Below are positions 54,642 through 64,000 of a stretch of 64,000 nucleotides of DNA, in pieces. The stretch lies in the NCBI GenBank assembly GCA_951812895.1, contig OX638333.1, forward strand, positions 1,788,366 to 1,852,365, given 5' to 3'. This stretch comes from an uncultured Roseovarius sp. GTDB taxonomy: Bacteria > Pseudomonadota > Alphaproteobacteria > Rhodobacterales > Rhodobacteraceae. Within the stretch, counting starts at the first letter, position 1. Every line of letters begins with the position of its first letter. The notes below the pieces were generated by a model. That model was given only the letters and a program-made list of their open reading frames with translations, was not told where the DNA came from and made no database searches. Both the position numbers and the translations under genes were made by a program.

Positions 54642-56120
54642 CTATTTATCGACCGCAACAGCCTCATTCGTGTCAATTATTTCAGCATCGTTAACCTCGG
54701 CAGGACTGTCTGATACGTCATCGATCTCGTCAGAATTTTCTTCCAAGGCTCCAACGATGAGGGGAAGCATTTCCATACCCGTCGTGCTGCTGACATCGGG
54801 CGCTGGCGGTGAGGTCCAGGAGAGCGTGTCGAAGGACTGACAATGCGCGCATGCCGGAACCCATTCATTGTGAATATGCTGGCAATTCCCACACACCCAT
54901 TTCGGGCCAGGTGCGGCAGAGAGCGCTCGTGCAAGCCATCCTTTGACCACCGCATCAGATCCGCCTTCGCCTCGTTCAATCGCTGCCATAATTGTTAGAA
55001 CCCGCGCATCCGGATCAGAATCGGCCAGGTCCCCCATCGCACGGCGCGCGGCGGGAAAATCTTCTGCGGCCAAATTGAGTTCAGCTTCGATAAGTTTTGT
55101 TTCTCGATGATTTGGATGAATCTTGAGCAGTTTCGCAAACCGTTTAAGCCGGTTCTGAGGTGTTTCATCAGGCTCTATTTCAGCAAAAACTGCGGCAAGA
55201 TCAGGATGGGGCTGCGCATCCCACGCCTTTTTCACAACGCGTGTGGCATAGCGTTTTGAGCCCTGGTCGATGTAACCACGAGCGGCCAAAGCAGCTGCCG
55301 GGATCAGATCGGGTGAAAGCCTGTTTGCCTCAATTGCAGATTCACGTGCCTCGATATCTTTGCCGCTGTCGAGAACATCACGCGCTTCGGACAAGGCCAG
55401 AACGGCATCGCGCCGTTTATGCACATCACGTGGCAGGCTACCGTATTTGAGTTTTGCCCGAAGTGTTTCACGTGCACCAGACCAGTTTTCATCCTGGGCC
55501 TGCAACTTCAGCAAAGTGTCCTGAATTTCCACATGCCGGGGTTTAAGAGCAAAGGCCGTCTCGGCAAGTTTCAGCGCGGTGTCGGTATCCCCATCGGAAA
55601 GTTTTTGCTTCATGATGCCGCGCACGCCGACAAACCGGGTCTTTTCATTTTTCAAAAGCCGTTTGTACACTTCTTCAGCCTTGCGCCGGTCGCCAACCAT
55701 TTCAGCAGCCTGGGCAGTAATGAGGTTCGTCAGAGCAGGTTTTCGAAGGTAGTGTTCGGCACGATTTGCCTTGGCCATTGCAACATCGCCTTCACCAGAG
55801 GCCAGCGCCATCAACCCTTCGGAAAGTGCACGGTACCCTTTGTCCAAACGATTGCGTGCGAAATAGCGCGAGATCGCCGTTTCGTCACCGTTGATAAACC
55901 GAAACACGGCAATCAGAAGCGATGTCAGTTTTAGCAAAACCCAAACGGCTATAACCAAAATGATCAAGGTTATGACCGCGGTGATGGGTGTCAGGTTAAA
56001 CTCCTGACCTGCCATGACGACACGAACGCCACCATCAAGCTCCAGCAGGTAAATTGCGCCATAACTCGCCAATGCAACCAAGGCGATGAAAACCACAATC
56101 TTGAAAATGGACCACAACAT
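54642..56120 (-). CDS. hemY: HemY-like TPR membrane protein
   Basis: The protein has 492 residues. Two membrane helices (about 7-25 and 41-65) precede a HemY N-terminal domain and TPR-like helices. CGNCQHIHNEWVPACAHCQSF near residues 410-430 holds two CxxC pairs (zinc ribbon-like), followed by an acidic tail. The family is encoded with heme biosynthesis genes, but its exact task is unclear; it is not the protoporphyrinogen oxidase also named HemY. It is the last of hemD, mitofilin-like, hemY on the minus strand. Confidence 0.88.
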   Translation of the reverse strand: MLWSIFKIVVFIALVALASYGAIYLLELDGGVRVVMAGQEFNLTPITAVITLIILVIAVWVLLKLTSLLIAVFRFINGDETAISRYFARNRLDKGYRALSEGLMALASGEGDVAMAKANRAEHYLRKPALTNLITAQAAEMVGDRRKAEEVYKRLLKNEKTRFVGVRGIMKQKLSDGDTDTALKLAETAFALKPRHVEIQDTLLKLQAQDENWSGARETLRAKLKYGSLPRDVHKRRDAVLALSEARDVLDSGKDIEARESAIEANRLSPDLIPAAALAARGYIDQGSKRYATRVVKKAWDAQPHPDLAAVFAEIEPDETPQNRLKRFAKLLKIHPNHRETKLIEAELNLAAEDFPAARRAMGDLADSDPDARVLTIMAAIERGEGGSDAVVKGWLARALSAAPGPKWVCGNCQHIHNEWVPACAHCQSFDTLSWTSPPAPDVSSTTGMEMLPLIVGALEENSDEIDDVSDSPAEVNDAEIIDTNEAVAVDK

Positions 56121-56139
56121 GCCACTCGCCCTTTCGGTG

Positions 56140-57447
56140 TCAGTTCAATTTTTCACTTAGCGCGCGCGCTGCAGCTACGGTTTCCAGTCTGCTTGCCGCT
56201 TCTGCAGACCATTGAGAAAGTGCGGCCTGGGCGTCTTCTGGCAGGCTGCTGATTTCCGCGAGTGCGTCGCTTAACCGGCCATCGCGAACCGCGGCTTCTG
56301 CCCGGGACAGTATTGCATCGGGATCGTTGCCTTCTTTTGGTTCTAGTGAGCGTGCGCCAAGCTGTGCGCGTAAGAACCCCGTAAATCCACCCGTGTCCCC
56401 TTCTGCCGTCGAAGATGCACGCGCAATGGCCAAAGCTGCGCGTGCCGCATCCGGAAAGCTCTCTTGCAACTCTATTTGAGTAGGCACACCGTTGGGTGCA
56501 TATTTTTCTAAAACTTCCGATACAGAGACATTCACCGATTTCAAATCTTCAACCGCAGAGGCAAATCCCAGTCCTGAATCAAGCGCGGTCTGAATCCGCG
56601 TCATTGCAGCGCGGCGAAGCGCTTCGCCGGCTTCGGCCAAGGTTGCATCACCCGTAGATGTAAGGGCCTCAACCTCGGCACGCTGAGCAGCGAGAGTTTC
56701 CTGCAACAACCGGATTTCTTCGTCATACTTAGCAAGCCCCTCGGCGGAAACACCTTCGCCAACTGGCCGGCTCTCTAAAACGGTAATGCGCTTGTCTAAT
56801 TCGCCTGCCAGATTTTCCGATACTGCAATGCGAAGAGCCAGATCTTCCAAAATAGTAGTGTGCTCGGACAGCTTACCGTTCAGGGCGTCGATGCCGGTGT
56901 CTGCTGGTGCGTCATCAAGCCGTTTGGTGAGCGCTTCAATTGCTCTGGATTGTTCGGCTATTTGCGTCTCTAAGGTATTATCCCTTTCGGAGAGCAAACC
57001 ACCTTCGGGAAAAGCAAATATTGCTGCAGCAAACCCTATGCCCGCTGCCAGCACACCGCCTAACAGTGTTGGCAAAAATCCGCTGCGCGGCGCGGTGGTG
57101 AAGGTATCATCTGCTCTTGGTTCAGAAGTAGAGAGAGAAGCTTCTTTAACTTCTTCCGTTGCGATATCTTCGATTTCAGGCGCGGGTTCTTCGGTTGATT
57201 CTGAAGCGGCCTCCTGAGCATCAGGTTCATGTTTTTGAGTTTCAGTTTCTTCAGACGGTTCATTTGGTCCGGCATCATCATTTGCATCAGACTGCTCTTC
57301 TGCACCGTCTGAGACATCTGGATCAGTCGCTGGCTCAGTTTCAGAAATGATTTCGGCGTCCGGAATCTCTTCTTCTTTTGGGGTTTTGGATTTTGAAGAC
57401 GTTTTCTTTCTCGCCACTTGAGCCACCCTGTTACGAATCCCAGACAT
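56140..57447 (-). CDS. Mitofilin-like inner-membrane protein (COG4223 type)
   Basis: The protein has 435 residues from this start. An N-terminal acidic Pro/Glu/Thr-rich cytoplasmic stretch (about 20-115) precedes a membrane helix (FLPTLLGGVLAAGIGFAAAIFA cut across about 123-145). A coiled coil follows (about 160-275), then a mitofilin-like C-terminal helical domain with LDSGLGFASAVEDLK. It resembles alphaproteobacterial Mic60-like proteins encoded between hemD and hemY, which shape inner membranes in some species. A TTG at 57492 would add 15 residues; the basic MSGIRNRVAQVARKK start is preferred. Confidence 0.82.
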   Translation of the reverse strand: MSGIRNRVAQVARKKTSSKSKTPKEEEIPDAEIISETEPATDPDVSDGAEEQSDANDDAGPNEPSEETETQKHEPDAQEAASESTEEPAPEIEDIATEEVKEASLSTSEPRADDTFTTAPRSGFLPTLLGGVLAAGIGFAAAIFAFPEGGLLSERDNTLETQIAEQSRAIEALTKRLDDAPADTGIDALNGKLSEHTTILEDLALRIAVSENLAGELDKRITVLESRPVGEGVSAEGLAKYDEEIRLLQETLAAQRAEVEALTSTGDATLAEAGEALRRAAMTRIQTALDSGLGFASAVEDLKSVNVSVSEVLEKYAPNGVPTQIELQESFPDAARAALAIARASSTAEGDTGGFTGFLRAQLGARSLEPKEGNDPDAILSRAEAAVRDGRLSDALAEISSLPEDAQAALSQWSAEAASRLETVAAARALSEKLN

Positions 57448-57496
57448 CAGGTCCAGCCTAAGAACCTTACTTCGCCGACTTTCCACCCTCAAGCCG

Positions 57497-58198
57497 TTAG
57501 GCGTCTGTAATCTTATCTTCTATCAAATCCAGAACAGCATCGGCCGTCGGTGCCTTGGCAACGAAGATTTGTTTTTGGTGTGCGTTGGGTATCTTCAATT
57601 TTATATTTTCGCTCATTGCGACAAACACCGCATTTTCCACGTCGGTCATTTGCCCAAACAAGAGCTGAGCGCTTCGGGGCGAGAATAACGGTATGATGAT
57701 TTTGGCCTGACCCAGCAAAAAGCCCTTGGCCTCAGAGCTTAGTGTTTGCGGTTTTTGTTGGTAAATAATTGCTTGAAGGGTCTCGAACCCTGCGGAATTC
57801 AGCGATTTGCAAAGATCGGATGCAACGTGCTCTCCCCGAAGATAAAGAAAGGGTTGCGGAGGCTTCGCACGGATAACTGTTTCAATGAGCGCTTTTGAGT
57901 CACCACCACCATCAACCGGAGAAAGCCCAATTTCACACGCTGCATCTGCTGTTGATGCCCCAACGGCAAAGCAAGAAAAATTACGACCATCTGTCAAGTT
58001 TGCGAATGCATGCACAGCATAGGCAGAGGTAAACACCAGTGTTTTAATGCCCGCCAACTGCGGCAAATTGCCTGTTGGTACTATTTGCATCAGGGGCGAA
58101 ATCACTGGGTGTGCACGTGAACCAAGGCGCAGCCTTACCTGACTGGCAAATTTCTCAGCCTGTTCTTGTGGCCGGGTGATGAGGATCGAAGGCACCAT
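57497..58198 (-). CDS. hemD: Uroporphyrinogen-III synthase
   Basis: The protein has 233 residues, a usual HemD length. It starts with SILITRPQEQAEKFA. Motifs include LVFTSAYAVHAFA and LYLRGEHVASDL in the two Rossmann-like lobes, and IPLFSPRSAQLLF before the end. It cyclises hydroxymethylbilane to uroporphyrinogen III. A longer frame runs upstream to 58498 but would overlap tsaD; ATG at 58198 is the sensible start. It is divergent from tsaD, 72 bases apart. Confidence 0.9.
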   Translation of the reverse strand: MVPSILITRPQEQAEKFASQVRLRLGSRAHPVISPLMQIVPTGNLPQLAGIKTLVFTSAYAVHAFANLTDGRNFSCFAVGASTADAACEIGLSPVDGGGDSKALIETVIRAKPPQPFLYLRGEHVASDLCKSLNSAGFETLQAIIYQQKPQTLSSEAKGFLLGQAKIIIPLFSPRSAQLLFGQMTDVENAVFVAMSENIKLKIPNAHQKQIFVAKAPTADAVLDLIEDKITDA

Positions 58199-58270
58199 GG
58201 TTGGTCCGGAGTTGTTTGCGCGCAAAGCAGATGTTACCTGCCTTAGATACATTAGGGAACATGCGCCTGG

Positions 58271-59368
58271 ATGACAGAAGCTCTGACAATATTGGGACTT
58301 GAAAGCAGTTGTGATGACACTGCTGCTGCTGTCGTTTCGGTGGTGCCGGGTGCGCTTGCGAAGATTTTGTCGAACGTGGTTTATGGCCAGACCGAGTTGC
58401 ATGGCGCGTTTGGGGGTGTCGTTCCTGAAATCGCAGCACGTGCCCATGCCGAAAAAATTGATGTCTGTGTGAAAGATGCACTTGAACAATCCGGACATTC
58501 TTTGGGCAGGATTGATGCAATTTCGGTTACAGCTGGACCCGGTTTAATTGGCGGTGTTCTGTCTGGCCTTATGTGCGCCAAAGGATTGTCCATTGGGTCG
58601 GGCGTGCCCTTGGTGGGTGTAAACCATCTGGCAGGCCATGCTCTCACGCCCAGGCTAACCGACAACGTGTCCTATCCTTATCTGATGCTATTGGTTTCCG
58701 GAGGACATTGCCAACTTCTGATTGTCCATGGATGCGATGAATTTACCCGATTGGGGAGCACTATCGACGATGCGCCCGGAGAGGCGTTTGATAAAGTGGC
58801 GCGTTTGTTGGGCTTGTCACAGCCGGGTGGGCCGTCAATTGAACTTGCCGCTAAGGGCGGCGATTCAACTCGGTTCCGTCTGACCCGGCCGCTTTTGGAT
58901 CGGCCGGGCTGTGATATGTCGTTTTCTGGATTGAAAACCGCTGCACTGCGCGCAAGGGATTTGGTTGTCAAAGAAAAGGGCGGTCTTTCGCGACAAGACA
59001 GATCGGACCTCTGCGCAGGATTTCAGGAAGCAGTCAAAGATGTTCTGGCAGAGAAAACCCGCCGGGCATTGCTGGAGTATTTGCCATTGGCTGGCAACAC
59101 ACCTGTGCTTGCCGTAGCTGGTGGTGTGGCATCAAACCAAGCTATTCGGACTGCATTAGAGACTGTTTCTGCTGAGATGGGGGTGAAATTTGTTGCTCCG
59201 CCACTCGCGCTTTGTACGGATAACGCAGCAATGATTGCATATGCTGGTGCAGAGTTGTTTGCTTCAGGTAGGCAAGACGACATGCGTCTTTCGGCGCGTC
59301 CGCGCTGGCCGCTGGACCAGTCGAGCCCGTCGATGCTGGGCAGCGGAAAGAAAGGAGCCAAAGCATGA
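58271..59368 (+). CDS. tsaD: tRNA N6-threonylcarbamoyladenosine transferase
   Basis: The protein of 365 residues has the Kae1/Qri7/TsaD fold: [16 protein letters not shown], the metal-binding HAEKID and [10 protein letters not shown], and [18 protein letters not shown]-like stretch reads [11 protein letters not shown], and [12 protein letters not shown] is near the end. It transfers threonylcarbamoyl to A37 of tRNAs that read ANN codons. It shares ATGA with gpsA. Confidence 0.95.
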   Translation: MTEALTILGLESSCDDTAAAVVSVVPGALAKILSNVVYGQTELHGAFGGVVPEIAARAHAEKIDVCVKDALEQSGHSLGRIDAISVTAGPGLIGGVLSGLMCAKGLSIGSGVPLVGVNHLAGHALTPRLTDNVSYPYLMLLVSGGHCQLLIVHGCDEFTRLGSTIDDAPGEAFDKVARLLGLSQPGGPSIELAAKGGDSTRFRLTRPLLDRPGCDMSFSGLKTAALRARDLVVKEKGGLSRQDRSDLCAGFQEAVKDVLAEKTRRALLEYLPLAGNTPVLAVAGGVASNQAIRTALETVSAEMGVKFVAPPLALCTDNAAMIAYAGAELFASGRQDDMRLSARPRWPLDQSSPSMLGSGKKGAKA

Positions 59369-60324
59369 TCAGGGTGATGGGGGCGGGCGCCTTTGGAACA
59401 GCTTTGGCGATATCTTTGGCGCAACGGCATTCAGTAATGCTCTGGGCGCGTGATGCTGGTCACAGTGCTGACATGCAAAAAGAGTGTGAGAATAAAAAAC
59501 GACTTCCTGGAGTTATATTTCCAAAGGGGCTCGGCGCTACTTCGGATGCCGCAATAGGAGTGGATTCTGCGGCAACTTTGCTGGCAGTTCCGACACAAAA
59601 GCTGCGAAATTTCTGCAATGAAAACAAATCTTTCCTTGGATCAAATCCATTGATCGCATGTTGCAAAGGCGTGGAGTTGTCGACCGGCATGCGCGCGACA
59701 GAGGTGATCCTTGATTGCATACCTGAAGCGGTGACCGCTATTCTGACAGGCCCTTCATTTGCAGCTGATATTGCGCGTGGCCTTCCGACTGCTTTAACGC
59801 TCGCCTGCAGGGACGAAGAGGTTGGTTTGAACCTGCAAAAACTTCTGACAACACCAAACCTGAGGCTTTACCGAAGTCTTGACGTGACCGGCGCAGAATT
59901 GGGTGGCGCGTTAAAAAATGTGATTGCGATTGCCTGCGGTGCGGTGATTGGTGCGGGTCTCGGCGAAAGCGCGCGGGCGGCGCTTATGACGCGTGGATTT
60001 GCGGAAATAATCCGCGTGGCCGAGTCTATGGGTGCTTTGCCAGAGACTTTGACAGGGCTTTCGGGCTTTGGTGACCTGGCGTTGACCTGTGCATCAGATC
60101 AGTCACGAAACTACCGTTTTGGGCTGTGTTTGGGTCGAAATGAAGAGTTTGATCCATCCGTAACTGTCGAGGGTGTCAGCACTGCGCATGCGCTTGTTGA
60201 GGTCGCTCAAAAATCCGGCATTGAAATACCGATAACCCGAGCTGTAACAGCACTTTGCAATGGTGAATTGCGGGTGGATCAGGCGATGGATATGCTGCTT
60301 TCGAGACCATTAAAGGAAGAATAA
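59365..60324 (+). CDS. gpsA: Glycerol-3-phosphate dehydrogenase [NAD(P)+]
   Basis: The protein of 319 residues has the NAD-binding [36 protein letters not shown], and the catalytic [14 protein letters not shown]. It reduces dihydroxyacetone phosphate to glycerol-3-phosphate for phospholipid synthesis. It overlaps tsaD by 4 bases and the next gene starts right after its stop. Confidence 0.95.
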   Translation: MIRVMGAGAFGTALAISLAQRHSVMLWARDAGHSADMQKECENKKRLPGVIFPKGLGATSDAAIGVDSAATLLAVPTQKLRNFCNENKSFLGSNPLIACCKGVELSTGMRATEVILDCIPEAVTAILTGPSFAADIARGLPTALTLACRDEEVGLNLQKLLTTPNLRLYRSLDVTGAELGGALKNVIAIACGAVIGAGLGESARAALMTRGFAEIIRVAESMGALPETLTGLSGFGDLALTCASDQSRNYRFGLCLGRNEEFDPSVTVEGVSTAHALVEVAQKSGIEIPITRAVTALCNGELRVDQAMDMLLSRPLKEE

Positions 60325-60594
60325 ATGCTGATTGCTTTGATTGCCCGTGACAAACCCGGTGCGTTGCAAACCCGCCTTGATAATCGCGATGCACATATCG
60401 CGTATCTGAAAGAAACCGGAGTGGTCAGTCAGGCCGGTCCGCTGTTGGATAATGATGAACAAATGATCGGATCTCTGATCATTCTGGATGTCGATGATAT
60501 GGCGGCGGCTGAGGTGTGGAAAAACGGCGATCCTTATGGAAAGGCTGGATTATTTGAGAGCGTCGAGCTGATCCCGTGGAAGAAGGTGATTTAG
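60325..60594 (+). CDS. YciI family protein
   Basis: The protein of 89 residues, MLIALIARDKPGALQTRLDN, has the ferredoxin-like YCII fold with conserved His (DAHIAYLK) and Asp (GSLIILDVDD) positions. It is often encoded near tsaD and gpsA in Rhodobacterales. The reaction is not known. The operon tsaD-gpsA-yciI-EVE is tightly packed. Confidence 0.85.
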   Translation: MLIALIARDKPGALQTRLDNRDAHIAYLKETGVVSQAGPLLDNDEQMIGSLIILDVDDMAAAEVWKNGDPYGKAGLFESVELIPWKKVI

Positions 60595-60597
60595 ATC

Positions 60598-61017
60598 ATG
60601 CGCTATTGGTTGTTCAAATCCGAACCTTCGACCTGGAGCTGGGAACAGCAACAAAATAAGGGCGATGAGGGCGAAGAATGGGACGGGGTTCGCAATTATC
60701 AGGCGCGAAATTTTATGCGGGACATGGAAATTGGGGATCGTGGTTTTTTCTATCACAGTCAGACAGAAAAGGCCGTTGTCGGGATCGTCGAGGTTATTGC
60801 ACTGGCCCATCCGGACAGCACAACCGATGATGAACGGTGGGAATGTGTCGACATCAAAGCAGTGAAATCGGTGCAAACCCCTGTAACGCTTGAGATAATC
60901 AAATCCGACCCAAGACTGGCAGAGATGGTTCTGGTTCGAAATTCCCGCCTGTCCGTGCAGCCGGTACAGGAAGATGAGTGGCGAATTGTTTGTGAATTGG
61001 CCGGCGTAAGCCTGTAG
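60598..61017 (+). CDS. EVE domain-containing protein
   Basis: The protein of 139 residues starts with YWLFKSEPSTWSWEQ and contains NYQARNFMRDMEIGDRGFFY, the core of the EVE (PUA-like) domain, which binds modified nucleotides in RNA or DNA. It ends the four-gene operon and begins 3 bases after the YciI gene. Confidence 0.9.
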   Translation: MRYWLFKSEPSTWSWEQQQNKGDEGEEWDGVRNYQARNFMRDMEIGDRGFFYHSQTEKAVVGIVEVIALAHPDSTTDDERWECVDIKAVKSVQTPVTLEIIKSDPRLAEMVLVRNSRLSVQPVQEDEWRIVCELAGVSL

Positions 61018-61306
61018 AAATCCAGCAACCGTTGTACCACCGGAGTTTGTACAAATTGTGTAAATTGTGTAAATTGTACGCGTGAATTGTGCAAATAGCA
61101 TTTTCCTTTAGCCTATGGCGCTTTGCGCCAGTTACACGTCCCGCCCCCATCGGGAGACGGCTTAAGCTGTCGTTCTGACCTGTACGGCAGGGAAAATTTC
61201 CGAACCGCGCCACCCGTTTACGGATGCAGGTCTAGCATTGGTGCTCAAGTGCTAATGGAGTCCTAAATCCGGCCTTTCAAATTCTTGGCATTTGACACAA
61301 ATCGCA
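61018..61306. repeat. Gap with three tandem 9-bp units
   Basis: The 289-bp gap between the EVE gene and flgN contains AAATTGTGT, AAATTGTGT, AAATTGTAC at 61053-61079, preceded by the palindrome TTGTACAA (61047-61054) and followed by a GAATTGTGC variant. The rest is GC-rich and shows no gene. The repeats could bind a regulator; they have no clear use for the convergent flgN transcript. Confidence 0.6.
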
Positions 61307-61660
61307 TCAGGCACGTTTTTCGACCTGATGGGCAACCTCTCCGTTGATGGTGCGCTTGCGCCCGCCAGCATCATAGGTTTCCAGCGTCTTACGGACTTTG
61401 CGAAATTCGGATATGCGCGCTGACACCTTGCGAATCCCTTCCAGCGCCCCGTCAAGCAGTGCCTGATTTCGACGCACCTGTTCCTGCAACACACCCAGAT
61501 CGGCGCGATCTTTAAATTTATTCAGCGAATCGATCAATCCGTCCTTTTCGTTGGCGAATTCCCCAATTGCTTCAAGATCTCCAGACAACAATGCATCCCG
61601 CTCTCGTTCCAAAAGATCCTCGATCTGCTGGATAATCGCTTGGGTCGATTCATGTGTCAT
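61307..61660 (-). CDS. flgN: FlgN-like flagellar chaperone
   Basis: The protein of 117 residues is all-helical: IIQQIEDLLERERDALLSGD, GEFANEKDGLIDSLNKFK, then a basic C-terminus. FlgN proteins keep the hook-filament junction proteins FlgK and FlgL export-competent. The start overlaps flgJ by 11 bases. The similarity is of the general FlgN kind, so the call leans on context. Confidence 0.72.
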   Translation of the reverse strand: MTHESTQAIIQQIEDLLERERDALLSGDLEAIGEFANEKDGLIDSLNKFKDRADLGVLQEQVRRNQALLDGALEGIRKVSARISEFRKVRKTLETYDAGGRKRTINGEVAHQVEKRA

Positions 61661-61940
61661 TCTGTTGCTCCATCATTGATCGGAAAAAATGTTCGGCAAG
61701 GCCAATGCCGCCGCTCTGGACCATCTTGTCAGCCAGGGCCTGACGGTGAAAAGACGCGAACTGATCTTCGCCCGTGCCGCCGGAGAAGCTATTCAACTGC
61801 TCCCCCAGACCTGCCGCCTTTAGCATTTCTGCCATGAACGTCGCCTCCAGCTTTTGCGCTGCGTGCCACATCTCTTTTTCACGGGTGTCAGATATCGGGT
61901 GCTTAGGTGGTTGGCTGGGGATTGGTGAAATTCCGGTCAC
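61650..61940 (-). CDS. flgJ: FlgJ-like rod-binding protein (no muramidase domain)
   Basis: The protein of 96 residues corresponds to the N-terminal rod-binding half of FlgJ only: AAQKLEATFMAEMLKAAG and HRQALADKMVQSGGIGLAEH. The muramidase half is absent, as is usual in alphaproteobacteria. It is divergent from fliK, with a 113-bp gap. Confidence 0.82.
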   Translation of the reverse strand: MTGISPIPSQPPKHPISDTREKEMWHAAQKLEATFMAEMLKAAGLGEQLNSFSGGTGEDQFASFHRQALADKMVQSGGIGLAEHFFRSMMEQQNDT

Positions 61941-62003
61941 GTATTTGCCTCGAATTGCAGATAACTTTCGCTATTTGACCGCAAAACGGTAAAGAAGCAG
62001 TAA

Positions 62004-62045
62004 CCGGGATTTGCCATTGTTCGGCAACTGAGGAAGAAATCCCGG
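62004..62045 (+). promoter_or_regulatory. Nested inverted repeat covering the fliK ribosome binding site
   Basis: Outer arms CCGGGATTT (62004-62012) and AAATCCCGG (62037-62045) enclose inner arms TTGCC (62011-62015) and GGCAA (62023-62027). The GGAG ribosome binding site of fliK is at 62044-62047, so the outer stem would occlude part of it. The structure could lower translation until it is opened. Confidence 0.55.
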
Positions 62046-62053
62046 AGTCGCAG

Positions 62054-64000
62054 ATGTTAAATCTCCCGACCGGCCAGATCCCTGCCGGAGACATTCCAGA
62101 ACGTAGAAGTAACGCGAACGCGCCAATCTTGACTGCAAATTTTGAGAACTTGTCTGCAACGCTTAGTTCGAAAGAGGTTCCAGCTGATTTTCGGGCAATT
62201 TTCCTTGCCGAAATTGACGGGGAAAAACTCCCAATCAGGACTGACACAACTGCACCCAGGCAAGATGGGAAAACGGCGGAGTCTGGCCCAATACAACCAA
62301 CGGAACATGGTGAGCCCGCAGAGGCGCTTGAATCCGCCTCGCTTACTGAACCCAAGCTCACAGAGATCAATACGCAAAGCCCGAATACACACACAACACC
62401 ATTAGAAGCAAAGCAATCAAATGAACTGCCGCTGCGGGTTCGGTCAACGATCGCGACTCCAGAAATTAACGACAATAAAAACAGCGCCGAACCTCAAAAA
62501 ACCGAAGTTGCATCGACATCAGAAACGACCCAACCCGCAAGGGAGATTCCACCTGTAATCGTGCAAGACCGGCCCGTGTTGGACGTACGATTTGAGATAT
62601 CAGACAAAACTCCAACAATCATTGTCACGCCTGAGGTGGCAGGGGATGAAAATCAGCAACTTTTGGTTACAGCTCAAAATGAACCTGCATTCGATGGGTA
62701 TCCCCAAAATATTCAAGGTTTGGGTGAATCAAACCCGGAAGCGGCGCCAACTGATCCGCTGATTGGAAAGAGGAACCCGGTTCACGCAGAAAGAAATGCA
62801 ATTCCCGCAGCGGTGCCCGTTCAACCTTCACCACGGTTTGGCAATCCACCTCCGATGCCCGATCAAATTATTCAAAAAGCAAAGCCATCAATCGCTGTGT
62901 CTGGTCCATCAGTTCCATCCACAGATCAGTCGATCCCGATATTTGGTCAATCTTTTCCAAAACATGCACAGCCAGCAGGAGTTGATGTAAACCCGATGAC
63001 TGCTGCACAATCGAATGCCAACGCAAAGATTTTTCATGGTCACGGAGAGGGAGATCGCGAAACAACGACGGTCCGCTCTCAACGCGCTGAATCGGACAAG
63101 TCAGATTTGCGATCTACGCTGGTCAGGCACAATAAAGGTGCTGAGCAAGAGGTGAGCGTACGATTAGCCGCCGCTAAAGTGGTGAATGTTCAGACGCCGC
63201 GCGAAACCACCGGCGAAGGCTCTGTGATATCTACGCAAACTGAGGTGAAATTGGATACGATGGCGCAGCCAGCGCCGCCAAAAACAGGCCCGGCTTTGCC
63301 CGGGTCCACTGAACCAGAACAACCTGCGACCAATTTGGCAACCAAAGACGGGATGACAGATCCAAAGCCATTACCTCGGCCCTTCGCATTCACCGAACCA
63401 CCCGCCTTTGAACCTTCGCAGGCATCGGTAAATACGTCATCGACTGCGCCTCTCTCTTATGTGGAAAAGGTTCCTGTACCTGCCAATTCGGCAGTTTCTC
63501 AAGGCCAGCAAATTTCATCCGGAATTCCCCCAAAATTTATTCGCGCGCGCCGAACCACAGCCTGACCAGTTGGATCGACATCCCGCACAAATGTTGCGCG
63601 GGCCCTCCCAGCCGCGCAACGTCGTGGAAGCAATTTCAATCCGCCATGTTCCGAACGCAGTCACTGCTGTTCAGGCGCCGGCAACGCAGATGGCAATCAT
63701 GCCTGCCAAAACCAATGTTGAAGTGCAGAATGTAACTTGGTCGGATGAACTGACCATTTCTTCTGAACACCGGTTTTCAGAAGAAATAGGATCGGCGACG
63801 CGCATTTTACCATCGAGCGTTCTCACAGCACCAGATGCACCGCAGGTGATCGCGCGACAAATCACCGTGGCGCTACAGCGTAGTGGCGAAAAGGTGGTGA
63901 ACCTTACGCTCAACCCGGCAGAGCTTGGCAAAGTGCGCATTAGTCTTAGCACGACTGATTCAGGGGTCGCTGTAATGATCACCGCCGACCGCCCTGAAAC
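62054..64000 (+). pseudogene. fliK: FliK-like flagellar hook-length control protein, with apparent frameshift; cut by window end
   Basis: The first frame (62054-63565) encodes 503 residues of low-complexity, Pro/Thr/Glu-rich sequence, as in the FliK ruler region. It stops at 63563-63565. The adjacent frame continues without stop to the window end and contains VNLTLNPAELGKVRISLSTT, the conserved FliK C-terminal (Flg_hook) domain. The two frames read sensibly into each other around CCCCCAAAA (63526-63534), so a single-base change in that run is likely, either a sequencing error or a true mutation. FliK measures hook length and switches export specificity. Confidence 0.8.

Noticed and set aside
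1-64000. CRISPR arrays, rRNA genes, prophage structural genes, conjugation genes
   Set aside because: Looked for and not seen. No regularly spaced repeats with spacers, no rRNA-like blocks, and no capsid, portal, relaxase or type IV secretion proteins.

Overview
The window looks like DNA of a marine alphaproteobacterium of the Rhodobacterales (roseobacter group). The right end is a typical alphaproteobacterial chromosome block: ahcY, an extensin-like gene, a DUF2853 gene, tRNA-Thr, hemY-like, a mitofilin-like gene, hemD, tsaD, gpsA, a YciI gene, an EVE-domain gene, then flgN, flgJ and fliK. The left 51.5 kb is a plasmid-type replicon carrying an exopolysaccharide (EPS) locus. This recalls the biofilm plasmids of roseobacters. 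The genus cannot be told from the sequence alone.

The dominant structural fact is a direct repeat of about 8.3 kb. Bases 1-8341 reappear at 43205-51546, with only one substitution (C4465 against T47669) and one missing base (between 8139 and 8140) that I found. The repeat spacing gives a unit of 43,204 bp, read as one circular plasmid present here 1.19 times head to tail. The second copy passes straight into the chromosome within the last codons of ahcY. Identity stops abruptly there, and five synonymous differences follow in the final 22 bases of the gene. This is what homologous recombination between a plasmid ahcY and a chromosomal ahcY would leave. It could also be an assembly join through the same homology.

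Layout of the 43.2-kb unit (copy A coordinates up to 8.3 kb): parA 5' end (1-135); origin-like region with degenerate repeats; Rep_3-type initiator; ExoY-like phosphoglycosyltransferase; RfaH/NusG-like antiterminator; small YjbE-like exported protein; Wzc-like tyrosine autokinase; ahcY. Then come two methyltransferases, a glycosyltransferase, a thymidylate-kinase-like protein, a nucleotidyltransferase-like protein, Wzx, Wzy, a glycosyltransferase, a GDP-mannose 3,5-epimerase-like protein, a glycosyltransferase and a third methyltransferase. These are followed by ManC, a WbpM/CapD dehydratase, an AT3-SGNH acyltransferase, a wrecked IS3 element containing IS66 pieces, an alkaline-phosphatase-fold phosphoethanolamine-transferase-like enzyme, Wza, YjbF, YjbH and a PPP-type phosphatase. 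The rest is an eroded stretch (decayed endonuclease/exonuclease/phosphatase repeats, broken IS630), an intact member of that family, an enolase-superfamily/isochorismatase pair, and parB-parA, which closes the circle.

Together the EPS genes describe a Wzx/Wzy-type pathway. ExoY-like starts the lipid-linked unit. Three glycosyltransferases extend it with sugars that include products of ManC, the epimerase and WbpM. Methyl, acyl and possibly phosphoethanolamine groups decorate it. Wzx flips it, Wzy polymerises it, Wzc controls length and Wza exports it. YjbE, YjbF and YjbH homologues add a second EPS-associated module. The RfaH-like gene, and ops-like GCGGTAGC/CGGTAGCTA elements in two leaders, suggest control by antitermination.
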